Source: Eonycteris spelaea (taxonomy: Eukaryota > Chordata > Mammalia > Chiroptera > Pteropodidae). Taken from it: 64,000 bases of DNA. The translations under genes were made by a program, and so were the position numbers. This document shows positions 1-9,846 of this stretch, in pieces. The notes below the pieces were generated by a model. That model was not told the origin of the DNA. It saw nothing but the letters and a program-made list of their open reading frames with translations, and did no database searches. The first letter of the stretch is position 1. Each line of letters opens with the position of its first letter. Where the stretch lies: assembly GCA_003508835.1 (NCBI GenBank), contig PUFA01000181.1, positions 1,798,001 to 1,862,000 of the forward strand. Reading direction: 5' to 3'.

Positions 1-1033
1 CCTGGTCCAATGGGACAACCAATCTAGGGGCCTCCTCTCAGACCTCTTATTGCTCCTGCCTCTTATTGCTCCTATGACAGGAGGGGAGAGGTCATGACCC
101 CATGGGCAGAGGCATCCAGGTGCAGGACTGAGGCTGAACCACCCATGTTGGGAGAGGCAGGACACAGCTGCTTATAGGCAGCTTTGTTTGGAAGTGTTGG
201 TCGGCCAGCTGCCACTCCCACCTGTCCCTGCTGAATGCCAGCAATCCTCCTTTGGTCACCAAGGGGTGTGGTGGATGGAGGCTCTGCTGAGCTTGCATTT
301 TCCCAGCCTCTTCAGGGCTCCCAGAGGCCCCACCTGAATTTTTTCAGGAAATCTTTGCCCCTTGGCTCTCACTTGTTTGAAAGCAGAGCCTTTCTGTGGA
401 GAGCTGGCCCCCCCCCCCCCCTCCCCCCCAGCCTATTTTGCCTGAGGTTTTGAGCTTGTGGAGAGGGGTCTTCTCATGGAGATGAGGCTGACTATGTGGG
501 TCAGATTGAAGCCTGCCATTCCCAGGTGTTGGTGCCAGGCCTTGGAACAGCAGAGTGTGAGAGTGATCAAAAACGGGGGAGCTGTGCCCTCCCTGGAAAA
601 ACAGTGTGTCTCCTTGCCACATTCTGGGGTTCCAGATGTGACCTGGAATGTGCAGGAGCTCTGCGGGGTAAGGCTAGGTGTAGCCGTGTGATTCAGGGTG
701 AGGGGTACAGAGGAGCATCTGCATTAGCTCTGAGCCTGGTCAGGCCAGGGGACAGTCCCCGAAGAAATCACGTCTGGTGGGAGACAAGTTAAGGGGGCAG
801 GTGGGAGAGTGCCCAGGCTGCCAGGACCACATGTGTGCCTGTTCGCGTTGTCTGGCCTGCCCTGGGGTGAGAATGGGGGTGCAGGTTGCTGTGGAACCCG
901 CTTGTGGATGGGTGTCTCGTAAGTGGGTGTCCGTGTAGGGGAGTGAGGCGGGTGGGGGACAAGGCTGGTCCCTAAGATCTCAAGCTGCTCCCATATTTCA
1001 TCTGTCCTGTCTCCTTCCTGCCCTCCCCAACAG
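1..1033 (+). other. ABR: ABR intron upstream of first exon in window
   Basis: Intron ending in a pyrimidine-rich acceptor, CCCAACAG, at 1033. It holds a 14-base C run at 408-421 followed by T and seven more C. I see no exon, transposon or RNA gene here. Confidence 0.7.
408..429. repeat. C homopolymer tract
   Basis: Fourteen C, one T, seven C. Low-complexity sequence in an intron; exact length is likely to be unreliable in sequencing. Confidence 0.9.
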
Positions 1034-1086
1034 CTCTGCTCTACAAGCCCATTGATCGAGTGACCAGGAGCACCCTGGTCCTACAT
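1034..1086 (+). CDS. ABR: ABR exon w1: DH (RhoGEF) domain, C-terminal part
   Basis: 53 nt: two bases finish an alanine codon, then 17 codons reading LLYKPIDRVTRSTLVLH, followed by the donor GTGAGT. This belongs to the conserved helical end of the DH domain, which catalyses GDP release from Rho GTPases. The preceding exon lies outside the window. Phase and length match the ABR protein exactly. Confidence 0.95.
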
Positions 1087-1661
1087 GTGAGTGTCAGCCC
1101 CAAATGTCCGGGAATTTGGTGAAGACCGAGCTCAGGGTGGGCAGATGCTGGTTCACTGAGAAAAGCCCATTTGGGAAACCGAGCCAGAGGGTCTTTGGGC
1201 CCCAACTGCGCCTGCCTAGGCCGTGGTAACCATGCCAACAGGGCCAGGGCCTAAATATAGCTGGCTACTAAGCTTGACATTTGGCCAAATGCTCCCTAGG
1301 AGGCAGGCACTTCCTGCCTCCCCATCCCTTGCCTAATGGTCTCCAGTGTCCTTGGAGCAGCTGCGGGGTGGGTTGAGGGGAATCTCTCACAGCTGCTTGG
1401 TGAGATGAGACTCCACCTGGCTCTCTTTCCCGGGGGGCGGGGTGAGTAATGACTGCAGCGGAAATAAAGGAGCACCACTGCCCTCACCCCTGCTGCACTG
1501 ACCCTCATTTTTAGTTCAGATTTTGCAGACATGACTAGATTAGAATGTGGATCCCTGAGTGCCCCACTTAGAATTCTTATAATAGGAATTGAGTGCTTCC
1601 TACTATCTTCTCATTGAGCCCCAGAACCACTCCCCTCAACTCACTACCACAACCCTTCCAG
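1087..1661 (+). other. ABR: ABR intron w1-w2
   Basis: 575 bp intron, GTGAGT...CTTCCAG. No repeat or other feature recognised. Confidence 0.8.
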
Positions 1662-1802
1662 GACCTGCTGAAGCACACACCTGTGGACCACCCAGACTAT
1701 CCGCTGCTACAAGATGCCCTCCGTATCTCCCAGAACTTCTTGTCTAGCATCAATGAGGACATTGACCCCCGCCGGACTGCAGTCACAACTCCCAAAGGGG
1801 AG
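1662..1802 (+). CDS. ABR: ABR exon w2: end of DH domain and linker to PH
   Basis: 141 nt, exactly 47 codons in phase 0, starting [20 protein letters not shown] and ending VTTPKGE. The final DH helix carries the hydrophobic pattern around [14 protein letters not shown]. Acceptor TTCCAG and donor GTGAGC are canonical. Confidence 0.96.
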
Positions 1803-3588
1803 GTGAGCTCAGGACCCAGCACAGCCTCACTCCCAGGCTGAGGAGGGTACAGTGGACCAGATCACCCATCCCTGCTCTCCTGCACGCACAGGCACTGCTG
1901 CCCTGTGCCTTGTGCCTCTCCAGCTCTGATCTCTCATTCTCAGCCAAAGAAAGACCTTCAGGCCCTGGGCTGACAGCTTTAAGCCAGTGTCTCATTAGTC
2001 TTCATAATAGTTTATGAAAGCTTCAGAGGAAACTGAGACCTGGAGAGTCCCAGGTCTGGCACAAGGTCTCTTGGCCATAAGTGCAGAATTGGATACTTTA
2101 GCTGGGGTTATTTATCTGTAAGCTCCGTGCACTGTCCCCAATAGCAGGGGGAGGTGCTGGCTACTCATTTTCCAATGCAAGCACCCTTCTCTGGGCAGTA
2201 AGATGCCTTCAGGGTCCCCTAGTAGATAACGGCTCAGTCTGAGGGAGCTCTGTAGTCTGAGGAAGCCTGAGCTCTGAGCTGCCTCTCATCAGCCTTCATG
2301 AGCAGGTGGGAGGAGCTAGGGAGTGAGCCCCACAGCAGGAAAGGCTGCTGGGAAAGGGTGGCTGAGGCAGCCAGGCTGCTGGAATGTCCCAGGTGGGTGC
2401 CTAGATATGGTACAGCAGCTCCAGTTTTCTGGGAACCTTTCTTGGTGGAAGGGTAGCAGTACCCAGTGAAGGGAAGCGTTTAAGAATCAGAGGGACATTT
2501 ACCTGCATGGGTCAGCAGCCTGGCCCACATACAGTGCTTCCTGTCCAGGAGAGGTAATTAAGTGGTGTTTAGGAATGAAGGTCGACTGGGTTTATGCTCC
2601 TTTGTTACATTTACGAGGCTCCAGTGTCTCCTGGGGAGGGAAGTCATGAGGGACAGGGCCTGGAAGTGACTAATAGGCACAGAGAGCTGTCTGCATACAG
2701 CTCCAAGCCCTGGTTTGCAAACCCTGGAATGTCACTAGGTCATTTGACTCAGGAAAAATTTCTAGAGGGCTTAGAGCACTATCACTTTCTGATCATTTTA
2801 ATTATATACATTCAATTGCTCACCTACAATTGTAGCATATGTGGGTCACATATTATATAATACACACAGAGAGTGATGGGACAAATTGTGACAGCCCCAG
2901 GGAGCCTGCTGCCTCTGAGGGTGGCAAAGAGGAAACTGGAAGTTTGCATAGAATAGTGCTCTTGACCATGGAGCACCCAGGTTAGAGATGGCTGCAGGTT
3001 CCCCAGGACACAGTACAGCGCCTCAGAGGGTAGCCTGGGACCTCCCATCCACCTGGAGGTTGTTGAAAAAGTCACTCAGAGGTGGTGTCAACAGGCCTGG
3101 GTAGGTCTGCAGGTCAAGTTCTCGATCAATTTCTTAGGGCTGTGGGGGAGGTTCTAGGGTGGGACTGGGGTAAGGAGTGTTTATGCCCCAGGGTAGAGTA
3201 ACCAAGTCATCCTGAACTAGGGTCCATGAGGTGGGAGTTGTTGAGAGCTGCAATAAAGTGTGAAGCTACCATTTAATGGTCACATGATGGGCTGTTTTAC
3301 ATATACCATCTTGATGAATCCTTCCTATGGGCAGACATCATTATCCCCGTTTTACAGATGGTAGAACTGAGACTCGAGAGGTCAGGGAACTTGCCTCAGA
3401 TCACAGCTGGGAAGTGGCAGAGTCTGGATTCAAGCTGTGTCCATGTGACCCCAAAGCCAATGCTCTTAACCACCAGGCATTATGGACCCTCCCTGCAGCC
3501 CAACTCCCAACTGGATGGTGCCCCCAGTGTAGGCTGGGCCCTGGGCTGACTCCCCTGAGCAGGTGGGCGGGTGTGCCATCTCCCTCAG
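1803..3588 (+). other. ABR: ABR intron w2-w3
   Basis: 1.8 kb intron ending CCCTCAG at 3588. It contains a reverse-orientation MIR near 3270-3490. Nothing else is identified. Confidence 0.75.
3270..3490 (-). repeat. MIR SINE, reverse orientation
   Basis: Shows the reverse-complement MIR signature: CCCCGTTTTACAGATGGTAGAACTGAG, then a CACAGCTGGGAAGTGGCAGAG-like block and a tail reading GCTCTTAACCACCAGGCATTATG, which corresponds to the tRNA-derived MIR head. Strongly diverged and therefore ancient. The signature is quoted only in short pieces. Confidence 0.85.
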
Positions 3589-3710
3589 ACGCGGCAGCTG
3601 GTGAAGGACGGCTTCCTGGTGGAAGTGTCGGAGGGCTCCCGGAAGCTGCGGCACGTCTTCCTCTTTACAGACGTCCTCCTGTGTGCCAAGCTAAAGAAGA
3701 CCTCTGTGGG
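3589..3710 (+). CDS. ABR: ABR exon w3: PH domain, first part
   Basis: 122 nt, 40 codons plus GG. It begins [15 protein letters not shown] and contains [20 protein letters not shown], the classic PH beta-strand pattern (FLFTDVLL). The split glycine codon (GG|G) joins to w4. Acceptor CCCTCAG, donor GTGAGT. Confidence 0.96.
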
Positions 3711-3789
3711 GTGAGTGTGCACCTGTCTAGGATGGTCGATGTGGAGGGCAGCTGGACTCTGCCTCCTGTGGAATCCCTCAACAACCCGG

Positions 3790-4220
3790 GGCAATCTGCA
3801 TTTTTTTTTTCTTTTTTAAAAAACATATTAATTAATTTTGTTTTATGACCTAAAGCCTTTTTCTAAAAATAAATCACGTTTTTAATTATAAGGTAATATA
3901 ACCAAATTACAGACAAAAACCCATCACCCACCCGAACATAAGCATCAGTCTCCTGCTGCTATATTTCCTTCTAGTTTTTTTTTAATGTTCTTATGTTTTT
4001 TTCATATACTTGTAATCAGAGTGAATACCCAATTTGGGGCTCTGCTTTTTCCATTTCACGTCATAAGCATTTTCCCTGTTGCTGCCTAATCTTCATAATC
4101 ATCATTTTACTTTCCTGCGTGATGTTACAAGTGGATATGCTATAATTTACTTAAGCATTCTCCTTTTATTTGACATCTCTACATTTTTGCTAACTGCAAG
4201 TGAGTGAATATTCATTAAAT
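3790..4220 (-). repeat. Ancient L1 (L1M class) 3' fragment
   Basis: AT-rich sequence resembling L1M-class 3' untranslated sequence: a thymidine-rich start, then the pattern of 'ctgctttttccattt', 'cattttccctgtt' and 'ataatttacttaagcattctcc', which recalls consensus text on unit-mass 'atttaaccagtcccc'. Subfamily and exact limits are uncertain, and strand is a best guess. Confidence 0.55.
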
Positions 4221-4224
4221 CTGC

Positions 4225-4440
4225 TATCATTTATTGAGTGCTTTTGCCACGCCAGGTGCCATGACAAATGCTTTGAATATATTATTTCTAATCTTCCTAA
4301 CAACTCTACAAAGTAGGTATTATTATCTCCATGTCACAGATGAGAGAAGACTTCGAAAAGTTAAATAAGTTGCCCACAGTCACACAACTAGAAGTGGACA
4401 AGGTGGGATTTGAACCTTAATCTGACTTGAAAGCTTCTTT
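4225..4440 (-). repeat. MIR SINE, reverse orientation
   Basis: TTTATTGAGTGCTTTTGCCA begins the MIR 3' end in reverse, followed by an ATTATTATCTCCATG...CAGATGAGAGAAG block and a CACAACTAGAAGTGG block. Order and spacing match reverse MIR. Confidence 0.85.
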
Positions 4441-5256
4441 TCACCTCCATCTCTATACTGAGTGATGTGGGTCTGCCCTGTGCCCTGAGCAGAGAAGGTT
4501 TTTTAATATTCATCCTACATTCTTCCGCCTCCTGTGTGCCAAGTACACTAGCTTATAGTCCAGGGAGACAAGCCATATGCTCACTGAAATTCTAAGGGAC
4601 CGGAATGAGAGGTGCAAACCTGAGTCCTGGGCAAGTGAGAGGACAGGTTACTCTGAGCTTCAGGAAAGGGGATGACTCTCTGGAACTAGGTTTGAGACAA
4701 TGCTGAAGCAGAGATGACAATCATAAGCAAACATACCTATGGTAAGTCCTGTGCCCATGGCAGACATTACTAATAAACCGCAGCACTGTTTCCCACTAGG
4801 CTTGAACCTGGCTTCATAATCCTCAACCCAGCAACTTCTGTGGTTCATTGACATTCAAAATAATATTTGTATTCCATCTCTAGCCTAAAGGATAATGAAT
4901 ATGAGCTAAGTATAGATAGACTGGAAGGGAGAGGAGAGAGTGGGATGAGGAATAGGAAAGTGTGAGCCTCCTTTTGCTCCTATCCTAGAGCTTTGGGATG
5001 TGTGAAAACATCAGTCGTGTGGGACCAGAAGACTGGCGAGGCCAAGGTCCAGAGTCCTCACTGCCGCCTGACCCTAGAACCTGACCATCATAACTCCGCA
5101 TGTGTGTTTTCTGATTGGGCTTCTCAGGGACAAGGGCTCATTCTTGTCTGTGACAAGTTCTCAGTAAATCCGTTTAGGTTATGTACTGGTTCTAGGAGTT
5201 CAGGCTTACAAAGCCAAGTTCCTTCTGGCTTATGGCTTCTTCTGGCTTGTTCGTAG

Positions 5257-5422
5257 GAAGCACCAGCAATATGACTGCAAATGGTACATCCCCCTGGCTG
5301 ACCTCGTGTTTCCATCCCCTGAGGAGTCCGAGGCCAGCCCCCATGTGCACCCCTTCCCAGACCATGAGCTGGAGGACATGAAAATGAAGATCTCCGCCCT
5401 CAAGAGTGAAATCCAGAAGGAG
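5257..5422 (+). CDS. ABR: ABR exon w4: PH domain, middle with acidic insert
   Basis: 166 nt: one base completes glycine, then 55 codons starting [18 protein letters not shown] and ending KSEIQKE. The PH fold is interrupted here by an acidic, proline-containing insert ([21 protein letters not shown]) and a charged helix. Donor GTGAGC, length as expected. Confidence 0.96.
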
Positions 5423-5819
5423 GTGAGCAAAGCCTGGCATCCGAGCTGGGAGAATGACTGTTTTTATTAGGGCCCTTTGAACTGGGTATGCTGGAGAGGT
5501 GGAGGGAGGGGAAGTGGTAAGGGCTGGGAGCATATGCAAGCTTAGGGAAAGACTTTGACCATGGCAGATTAGCACTGAGCAGATGGAGGGCAAGCTGAGG
5601 AGTCAGTGCTCAGAATTTACTGGGGTTACTTATGGGAAATTTCCTGGAAAATAGTATATGTTAAACTGCAGAAAAGGGAAGCGATAGAAGAAGGCCTCCT
5701 TGAGGAAAAGCAGGACATGTATGAGAGAAGCTGGGAGTCCTCTCAGAAACTGACAGACAAGTAGGCAAATACTAAGGAGAGAGGGGCCTTGAATATCACA
5801 ATTAATGCACTCCATCTAA

Positions 5820-6190
5820 AAACTGCACAGAAGATATACCCTAACGGAGAATTGAGATTCTTGTCAAACGCATGTGAACAAGCATTTAACATACATCAGG
5901 CTGCAACAGAATCTCCAATGTTTTTAAAAAATTGATAGCAGTCTACTGGTCATGTTTGACCACAGTACAGTAAACTTAGACATCAACAGCTAGAATATTG
6001 TTAAGTATGGAAAGTTAAAACTTTGAGGGTAAGGAGGAAATCAAAATGCAAACTGTAAACTGTTTAAAACTGCGTAAAAATGAGAACACTCCATATCAAA
6101 ACAATGGGATATAGCCAAAGCTCTATTTAGAGGAAAACGTATAGCCTCGAAATTCATATATTTTAAAACAGTGGCTAGAGGAAAGCACCC
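5820..6190 (+). repeat. L1/HAL1 ORF2-like fragment
   Basis: The stretch ending ATGGGATATAGCCAAAGCTC, TTTAGAGGAAAACGTATAGCC and TTCATATATTTTA corresponds to the reverse-transcriptase-region block of L1/HAL1 ('gctaaagc...agagggaaa...atagc'). It has many stops and is a decayed, non-coding fossil. Limits are approximate. Confidence 0.65.
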
Positions 6191-6424
6191 AGAAGGAGCC
6201 TTCCCTATGAATGGCAGGAAGGGCATAAAGGGGCTTGGTTGATTGGCCTGGTCTCTTCCTCACCCATCCAGGCTCAGCTTAGGCCTTACCTTCCTGATGT
6301 TCCCCCACTGCAATCTGGGTTGGGTGCCCTGTTTTCTGGTTCCTGATTCTTTGCCTATTTTCTTTGCTTTATCAGTATTGAATTAATTGCATAGTCAGCT
6401 TTCTCCTTTTTCCACTATGATCCG

Positions 6425-6510
6425 AACTCTAGTGAGGGGCTGTTTTATTCATTTCTATGTCTCTAGTACTTGGCACGTAATTAATAGGTGCTTCACAAGT
6501 GATTGTTGAG
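6425..6510 (+). repeat. L2 LINE 3' tail
   Basis: TGTCTCTAGTACTTGGCACG, then TAATAGGTGCTTCACAAGTG, matches the L2 3' end pattern ('...gtgcctggcacatagtaggtgctcaataaa'). Confidence 0.65.
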
Positions 6511-7028
6511 GACTACATCGCCAGATGGCCTCTAAGGATCCTTTCAACTCAGATATCTCTCCTTTAACTGTGGAGATAAAGACCATAGTGATAACCCAGG
6601 GGTGTTTGGGACTGAGGATCTGACTGGGGTGCATCCACCCAGAGGGAGCAGCCTAATTAGCACAGGTATCCTCCTCCTGATTGCCGGACCCTGCCTCAGT
6701 GGAGCCTGTTTCCGCACCTGCATCTGATACTGCTAACCATCCTCACCCCAGGGTGTCCTACATGCATATTTCTCACCTGGTCCTGGGAGCTGGCAGGTTT
6801 CGTGCCCTCCCTCCTGCCCTAGGTGTGCAGACATGGCCTTCTGCTCGGTCACATCAATGCTTACAGAGCTCCACTGGCTGCTGGCTCCAGAGCTGTGCCA
6901 GAGGCCTCATGGAGGTCCTTGTCCGGTGGAGAAGGCAGACATGCCCATTATTGAACACAGTGTGTGACGCAGGTGATGAGAGTCACTGGAGAGGCACAAT
7001 GGTGTCGTTCTCTGAATCACAGAAGAAG

Positions 7029-7045
7029 CAGTGATTTACTTTTTT
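7029..7045. repeat. Target-site duplication, left copy (5S retrocopy)
   Basis: The 17-mer CAGTGATTTACTTTTTT here is repeated exactly at 7158-7174 on the other side of the 5S copy. The T run is on the side of the 5S 3' end, as expected for a minus-strand retrocopy primed from an A-rich tail. Confidence 0.92.
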
Positions 7046-7063
7046 CTAGTCTGGTCTTTTCTA

Positions 7064-7094
<31 letters not shown>

Positions 7095-7158
7095 TGACCC
7101 TGTTTAGCTTCTGAGATCAGACAGGATCGGGCGTGTTCAGGGTGGGATGGCCGTAGAC
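7046..7158 (-). pseudogene. 5S rRNA retropseudogene, near full length
   Basis: Read on the minus strand the sequence starts GTCTACGGCCATCCCACCCT and continues through GAACACGCCCGATC, CTGTCTGATCTCAGAAGCTA and GTACTTGGATGGGAGACCAC, which is 5S rRNA from its first base nearly to its 3' end with scattered substitutions. The 3' end is more diverged. The box A region is altered (AGCTAAACAGGGT). The copy is flanked by a perfect 17 bp direct repeat, so it was inserted by L1-type retrotransposition. It is not expected to be a functional 5S gene. Confidence 0.93.
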
Positions 7159-7174
7159 AGTGATTTACTTTTTT
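7158..7174. repeat. Target-site duplication, right copy (5S retrocopy)
   Basis: Exact second copy of the 17-mer at 7029-7045. It shares one base with the first nucleotide of the 5S-derived sequence, so the 5' end of the retrocopy is complete. Confidence 0.92.
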
Positions 7175-7179
7175 AATAA

Positions 7180-7780
7180 CTTTTTTTTAACATAATCTTT
7201 TTCTAATCACCAGTATAACCCTGGCTTATGATAAGAAAAGCTCTAATACCAAAGTATATAGAGTAAAACTGATCATCGCCCACCCCCACCAATAACAGTC
7301 TGAGGTGTATTCTTGTAGACTCTTCTTTGCTAATACTTGTGTGCACATGCATGCGTGTGTGTATTTTAATGAGATTAGACTACGTGTGCTGTTGTGCAAC
7401 TTAAGCTTTTCACTTACCCGTGCATCATCTATGGGTTCTTTGGGTCTGTCAGATTCTTTTTAACAGCTGCATCCTGTTCTGCTGCTTAGCTGCAGAACAA
7501 CGTATTTAAGTATTTAGACTGTTTCTGGTTCTTTACCCTTAACTGGCACGTCTGCAAGAAATATCACTGCACTCACATTTCTTCTCTCTGGTAGATTCCC
7601 CACAAGTGAGATGTCTAGGGCAAAGGGCTTGTGCATTTAATTGCCAGATTTACCTCTGAAAATGTTGCCTCTGATTCTGTTCCCACCAGCAGTGTGTGAA
7701 CGACACTGATCCCCCACACTGTCACAACACTGGCTATGAGCCACTGTTACAATTTTGCAAATCTAGTGGGTAAAAAAAAA
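7180..7780 (+). repeat. Ancient L1 (L1ME/L1M class) 3' fragment
   Basis: Contains the ordered landmarks of old L1 3' sequence: TTTTTAACAGCTGCATCCTG, GTATTTAGACTGTTTCTGG, AGATTCCCCACAAGTGAGAT, GGGCAAAGGGCTTGTGCATT and CCCACCAGCAGTGTGTGAAC. Heavily diverged and without coding capacity. Confidence 0.8.
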
Positions 7781-8681
7781 AATACTGCAGAAATGAATTC
7801 CAACTGTGGAGTTTGAGGATGGCATTGGAGCCAAGACTTCAGCATATTAGCAGTTAATAAAAGGGAAGGGGTTCTTTATAAAATATAAACTTGGAAAATT
7901 GGTGGAGGAGGGATACCGACTGAGAGGGATGGCTTGTTAGAGAGGAGACCAGGGAATAACACCGTGAGGCTGAGGTGGAGGATGCAGGGTAGGGTGACAT
8001 GGGATATCAAGTGGAGCCTGGAGGCTGGGACCCAGCCTTAGGAAGCCCCAGGCTTTAGGACTTGGGCTTCTTGCTGAAAGGTGTCTGAGGTTTTTAAGCT
8101 GGGTGTCTCAATGGTACCAGGATTTAATTTATAGAGGTGGCTGACATGGAGAGGCTAATGCTACTGAAAGGTTTATTACGTTATAGCTACACCACACAGG
8201 GCCACATGGGGGAAGCACCAGTTTTGGTCAGGAGGCAGAAGGAGCACGGGAAAGTGTGGCCCAGAGCTTGGATTGTGTTTTCCAAGAGAAAGGAAGGCAG
8301 GGCAGGGAAACAGCTTAGGACTGGCTAGTGTGGATAACATTGGTGGGTTCTGGGCTATAGGGACTGTCCCTAACTGTCTGCCAACTGGCCCTGGGTGACT
8401 TAGGGCAGCGGGGATGGTGTGTAAGAGTTAAAAAGAGGAGGTGGTTGGGGTTATGGCCTCATAGAAGAGTCATTTACTATGTTATAATTAGCATGCCCTG
8501 GAAGATGCAGTTTTCTCTCTGGCCAGCTTTGCCCACCACCCCCACCAAAGTTGTCAAAGCATTGAAAAATACAGAAAAAAGAAAAGAAAAAAAATCACGG
8601 GGAAAGTTGTGCTCAGAGTCGCTGGGTGATAAGTAGAATCTGAGTGTCAGGGAAACCATCTGTTCCTTCTGTCCCCTGCAG

Positions 8682-8804
8682 AAAGCCAACAAAGCACAGA
8701 GCCGGGCGATTGAGCGCCTGAAAAAGAAGATGTTTGAGAATGAGTTCTTGCTGCTGCTCAATTCCCCCACAATCCCATTTCGGATCCACAATCGGAATGG
8801 AAAG
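8682..8804 (+). CDS. ABR: ABR exon w5: PH domain, C-terminal strands
   Basis: 123 nt, 41 codons in phase 0, starting [20 protein letters not shown] and ending [11 protein letters not shown]. The basic helix and the [12 protein letters not shown] strand continue the PH domain. There is one substitution (A for G after KANK) against the human sequence as I recall it. Donor GTCAGA is slightly weak but in the expected place. Confidence 0.95.
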
Positions 8805-9159
8805 GTCAGAAAGGGTGGAACAAAGAAAGCCCCCTTCCGGGTCCAGGACTGCCCACTCCCTATGGCTCCTGGCCTTAACCTGTGGAAATCAGGGACTCAG
8901 GCCCCCAATTCCCAAGGAGGCCACCATGGCTCTAGCCCTGGATTTCCTCTCCCCACTGGTGTAGAGCCAGTGCCCTCTGCTGGCCATCACTGTCACTGCG
9001 GTGACTGGGCCTCCCAGAAGGAGGTCCTTCTGCCAGCTGCCTCCTTCTCCAAGCCTAGGGGCGCCTGGGTAAGAAGGAGCTTTGTTGGGTCTCCAGAATC
9101 CAGGAATGTGCTTGGCCTGACTATGGTCACCCTACTGAATTGTCATCTCCTCTCTTCAG
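8805..9159 (+). other. ABR: ABR intron w5-w6
   Basis: 355 bp intron ending CTCTTCAG. No repeats recognised. Translation reads through in one frame for much of its length, but the splice sites and family alignment show it is intronic. Confidence 0.8.
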
Positions 9160-9235
9160 AGCTACCTGTTCCTGCTGTCTTCGGACTATGAGAGGTCAGA
9201 GTGGAGAGAAGCAATTCAGAAACTACAGAAGAAGG
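9160..9235 (+). CDS. ABR: ABR exon w6: PH domain, end
   Basis: 76 nt, 25 codons plus [21 protein letters not shown] then KLQKK. The [13 protein letters not shown] helix with its invariant tryptophan is the C-terminal PH helix. Donor GTAAAG at 9236; the final G begins the next aspartate codon. Confidence 0.96.
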
Positions 9236-9742
9236 GTAAAGTCCTGCCCCACTTTACAATGCCCTGATGGGGTTCGTAGCGACAATAGGCCTTTTATATT
9301 TCCGAGCACTTTCATGTCCAGTCTGTCCTCTTTGGTTCTCATCGTCACGCTATAAAGTGCCGGTGCAGGTGGCACTTCAATTGATGTTACTGATCAATTG
9401 AGGCCCCCAAATTTAAGTTGATTTTTTAAACCGTACAATGAATTAGCAATAGGACTGGACTGAGCCCAGGGTTGTTCATCTGTCTCTGTCTCTGTCTCTC
9501 TCTCTCGCTCTCACTCTTTCATACACACATACATGGGCCTCTTCACTTAGACTCTCCCAATTGATGCCCCTGACATCACCTATGACTATCCCCATGCTAG
9601 TGTCTACAAGTCTTTCCCTCCTTTCCAGTGACCCACTCTGCCTCTAGAGCTAAGCTTTTTTTTTGCAATAGCCCCCAAGGAAGAGCAGCAAGTCCTAGTG
9701 GACCTGTGGTGACGTTCCACTCTCTCTTGGCCCCTCCTGCAG
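9236..9742 (+). other. ABR: ABR intron w6-w7
   Basis: 507 bp intron with a pyrimidine-rich low-complexity stretch (TGTCTC/TCTC repeats, about 9479-9520). The acceptor CTCCTGCAG ends at 9742. Confidence 0.8.
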
Positions 9743-9846
9743 ATCTCCAGGCTTTGTCCTGAGCTCAGTGGAGCTCCAGGTGCTTACGGGATCCTGTTTC
9801 AAACTTAGGACTGTACACAACATTCCTGTCACCAGCAATAAAGATG
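9743..9846 (+). CDS. ABR: ABR exon w7: PH-C2 linker, with a 1-base deletion
   Basis: The exon should encode [20 protein letters not shown] and on to TSNKD in 105 nt, but it is 104 nt long. GCT is followed by TTT and then GTCCTG, where GCT TTT GTC CTG is needed, so one T is missing from a run at 9753-9755. As written, the frame hits TGA at 9760-9762. From 9756 onward the second frame restores the family sequence perfectly to the donor GTAAGA, and the splice sites are normal. Both flanking introns are phase 1, so the exon is symmetric. This most likely reflects an under-called homopolymer, not a dead gene, because all surrounding exons are intact. Confidence 0.93.

Larger units (their letters stand above)
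3711..5256 (+). other. ABR: ABR intron w3-w4
   Basis: 1.5 kb intron with an AT-rich old L1 3' fragment (about 3790-4220) and a reverse MIR (about 4225-4440). The remainder is unremarkable. The acceptor is TTCGTAG at 5256. Confidence 0.75.
5423..8681 (+). other. ABR: ABR intron w4-w5
   Basis: 3.3 kb intron. It contains an L1/HAL1-like stretch (about 5820-6190), a short L2 tail (about 6425-6510), a 5S rRNA retropseudogene with target-site duplication (7029-7174) and an old L1 3' fragment (about 7180-7780). I cannot classify 7800-8640. The acceptor CCCCTGCAG ends at 8681. Confidence 0.75.

Noticed and set aside
3327..3848. 173-codon plus-strand ORF over ABR exon w3
   Set aside because: Begins in a MIR and is in a different frame from the PH-domain exon. 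Shadow ORF.
7046..7158. Functional 5S rRNA gene
   Set aside because: Box A is altered, the 3' end is diverged, and target-site duplications show a retrocopy.
8730..9191. 153-codon ORF spanning ABR exons w5 and w6
   Set aside because: It reads through the 355 bp intron; family alignment and splice sites show only its ends are coding, and the frame does not match across w6.
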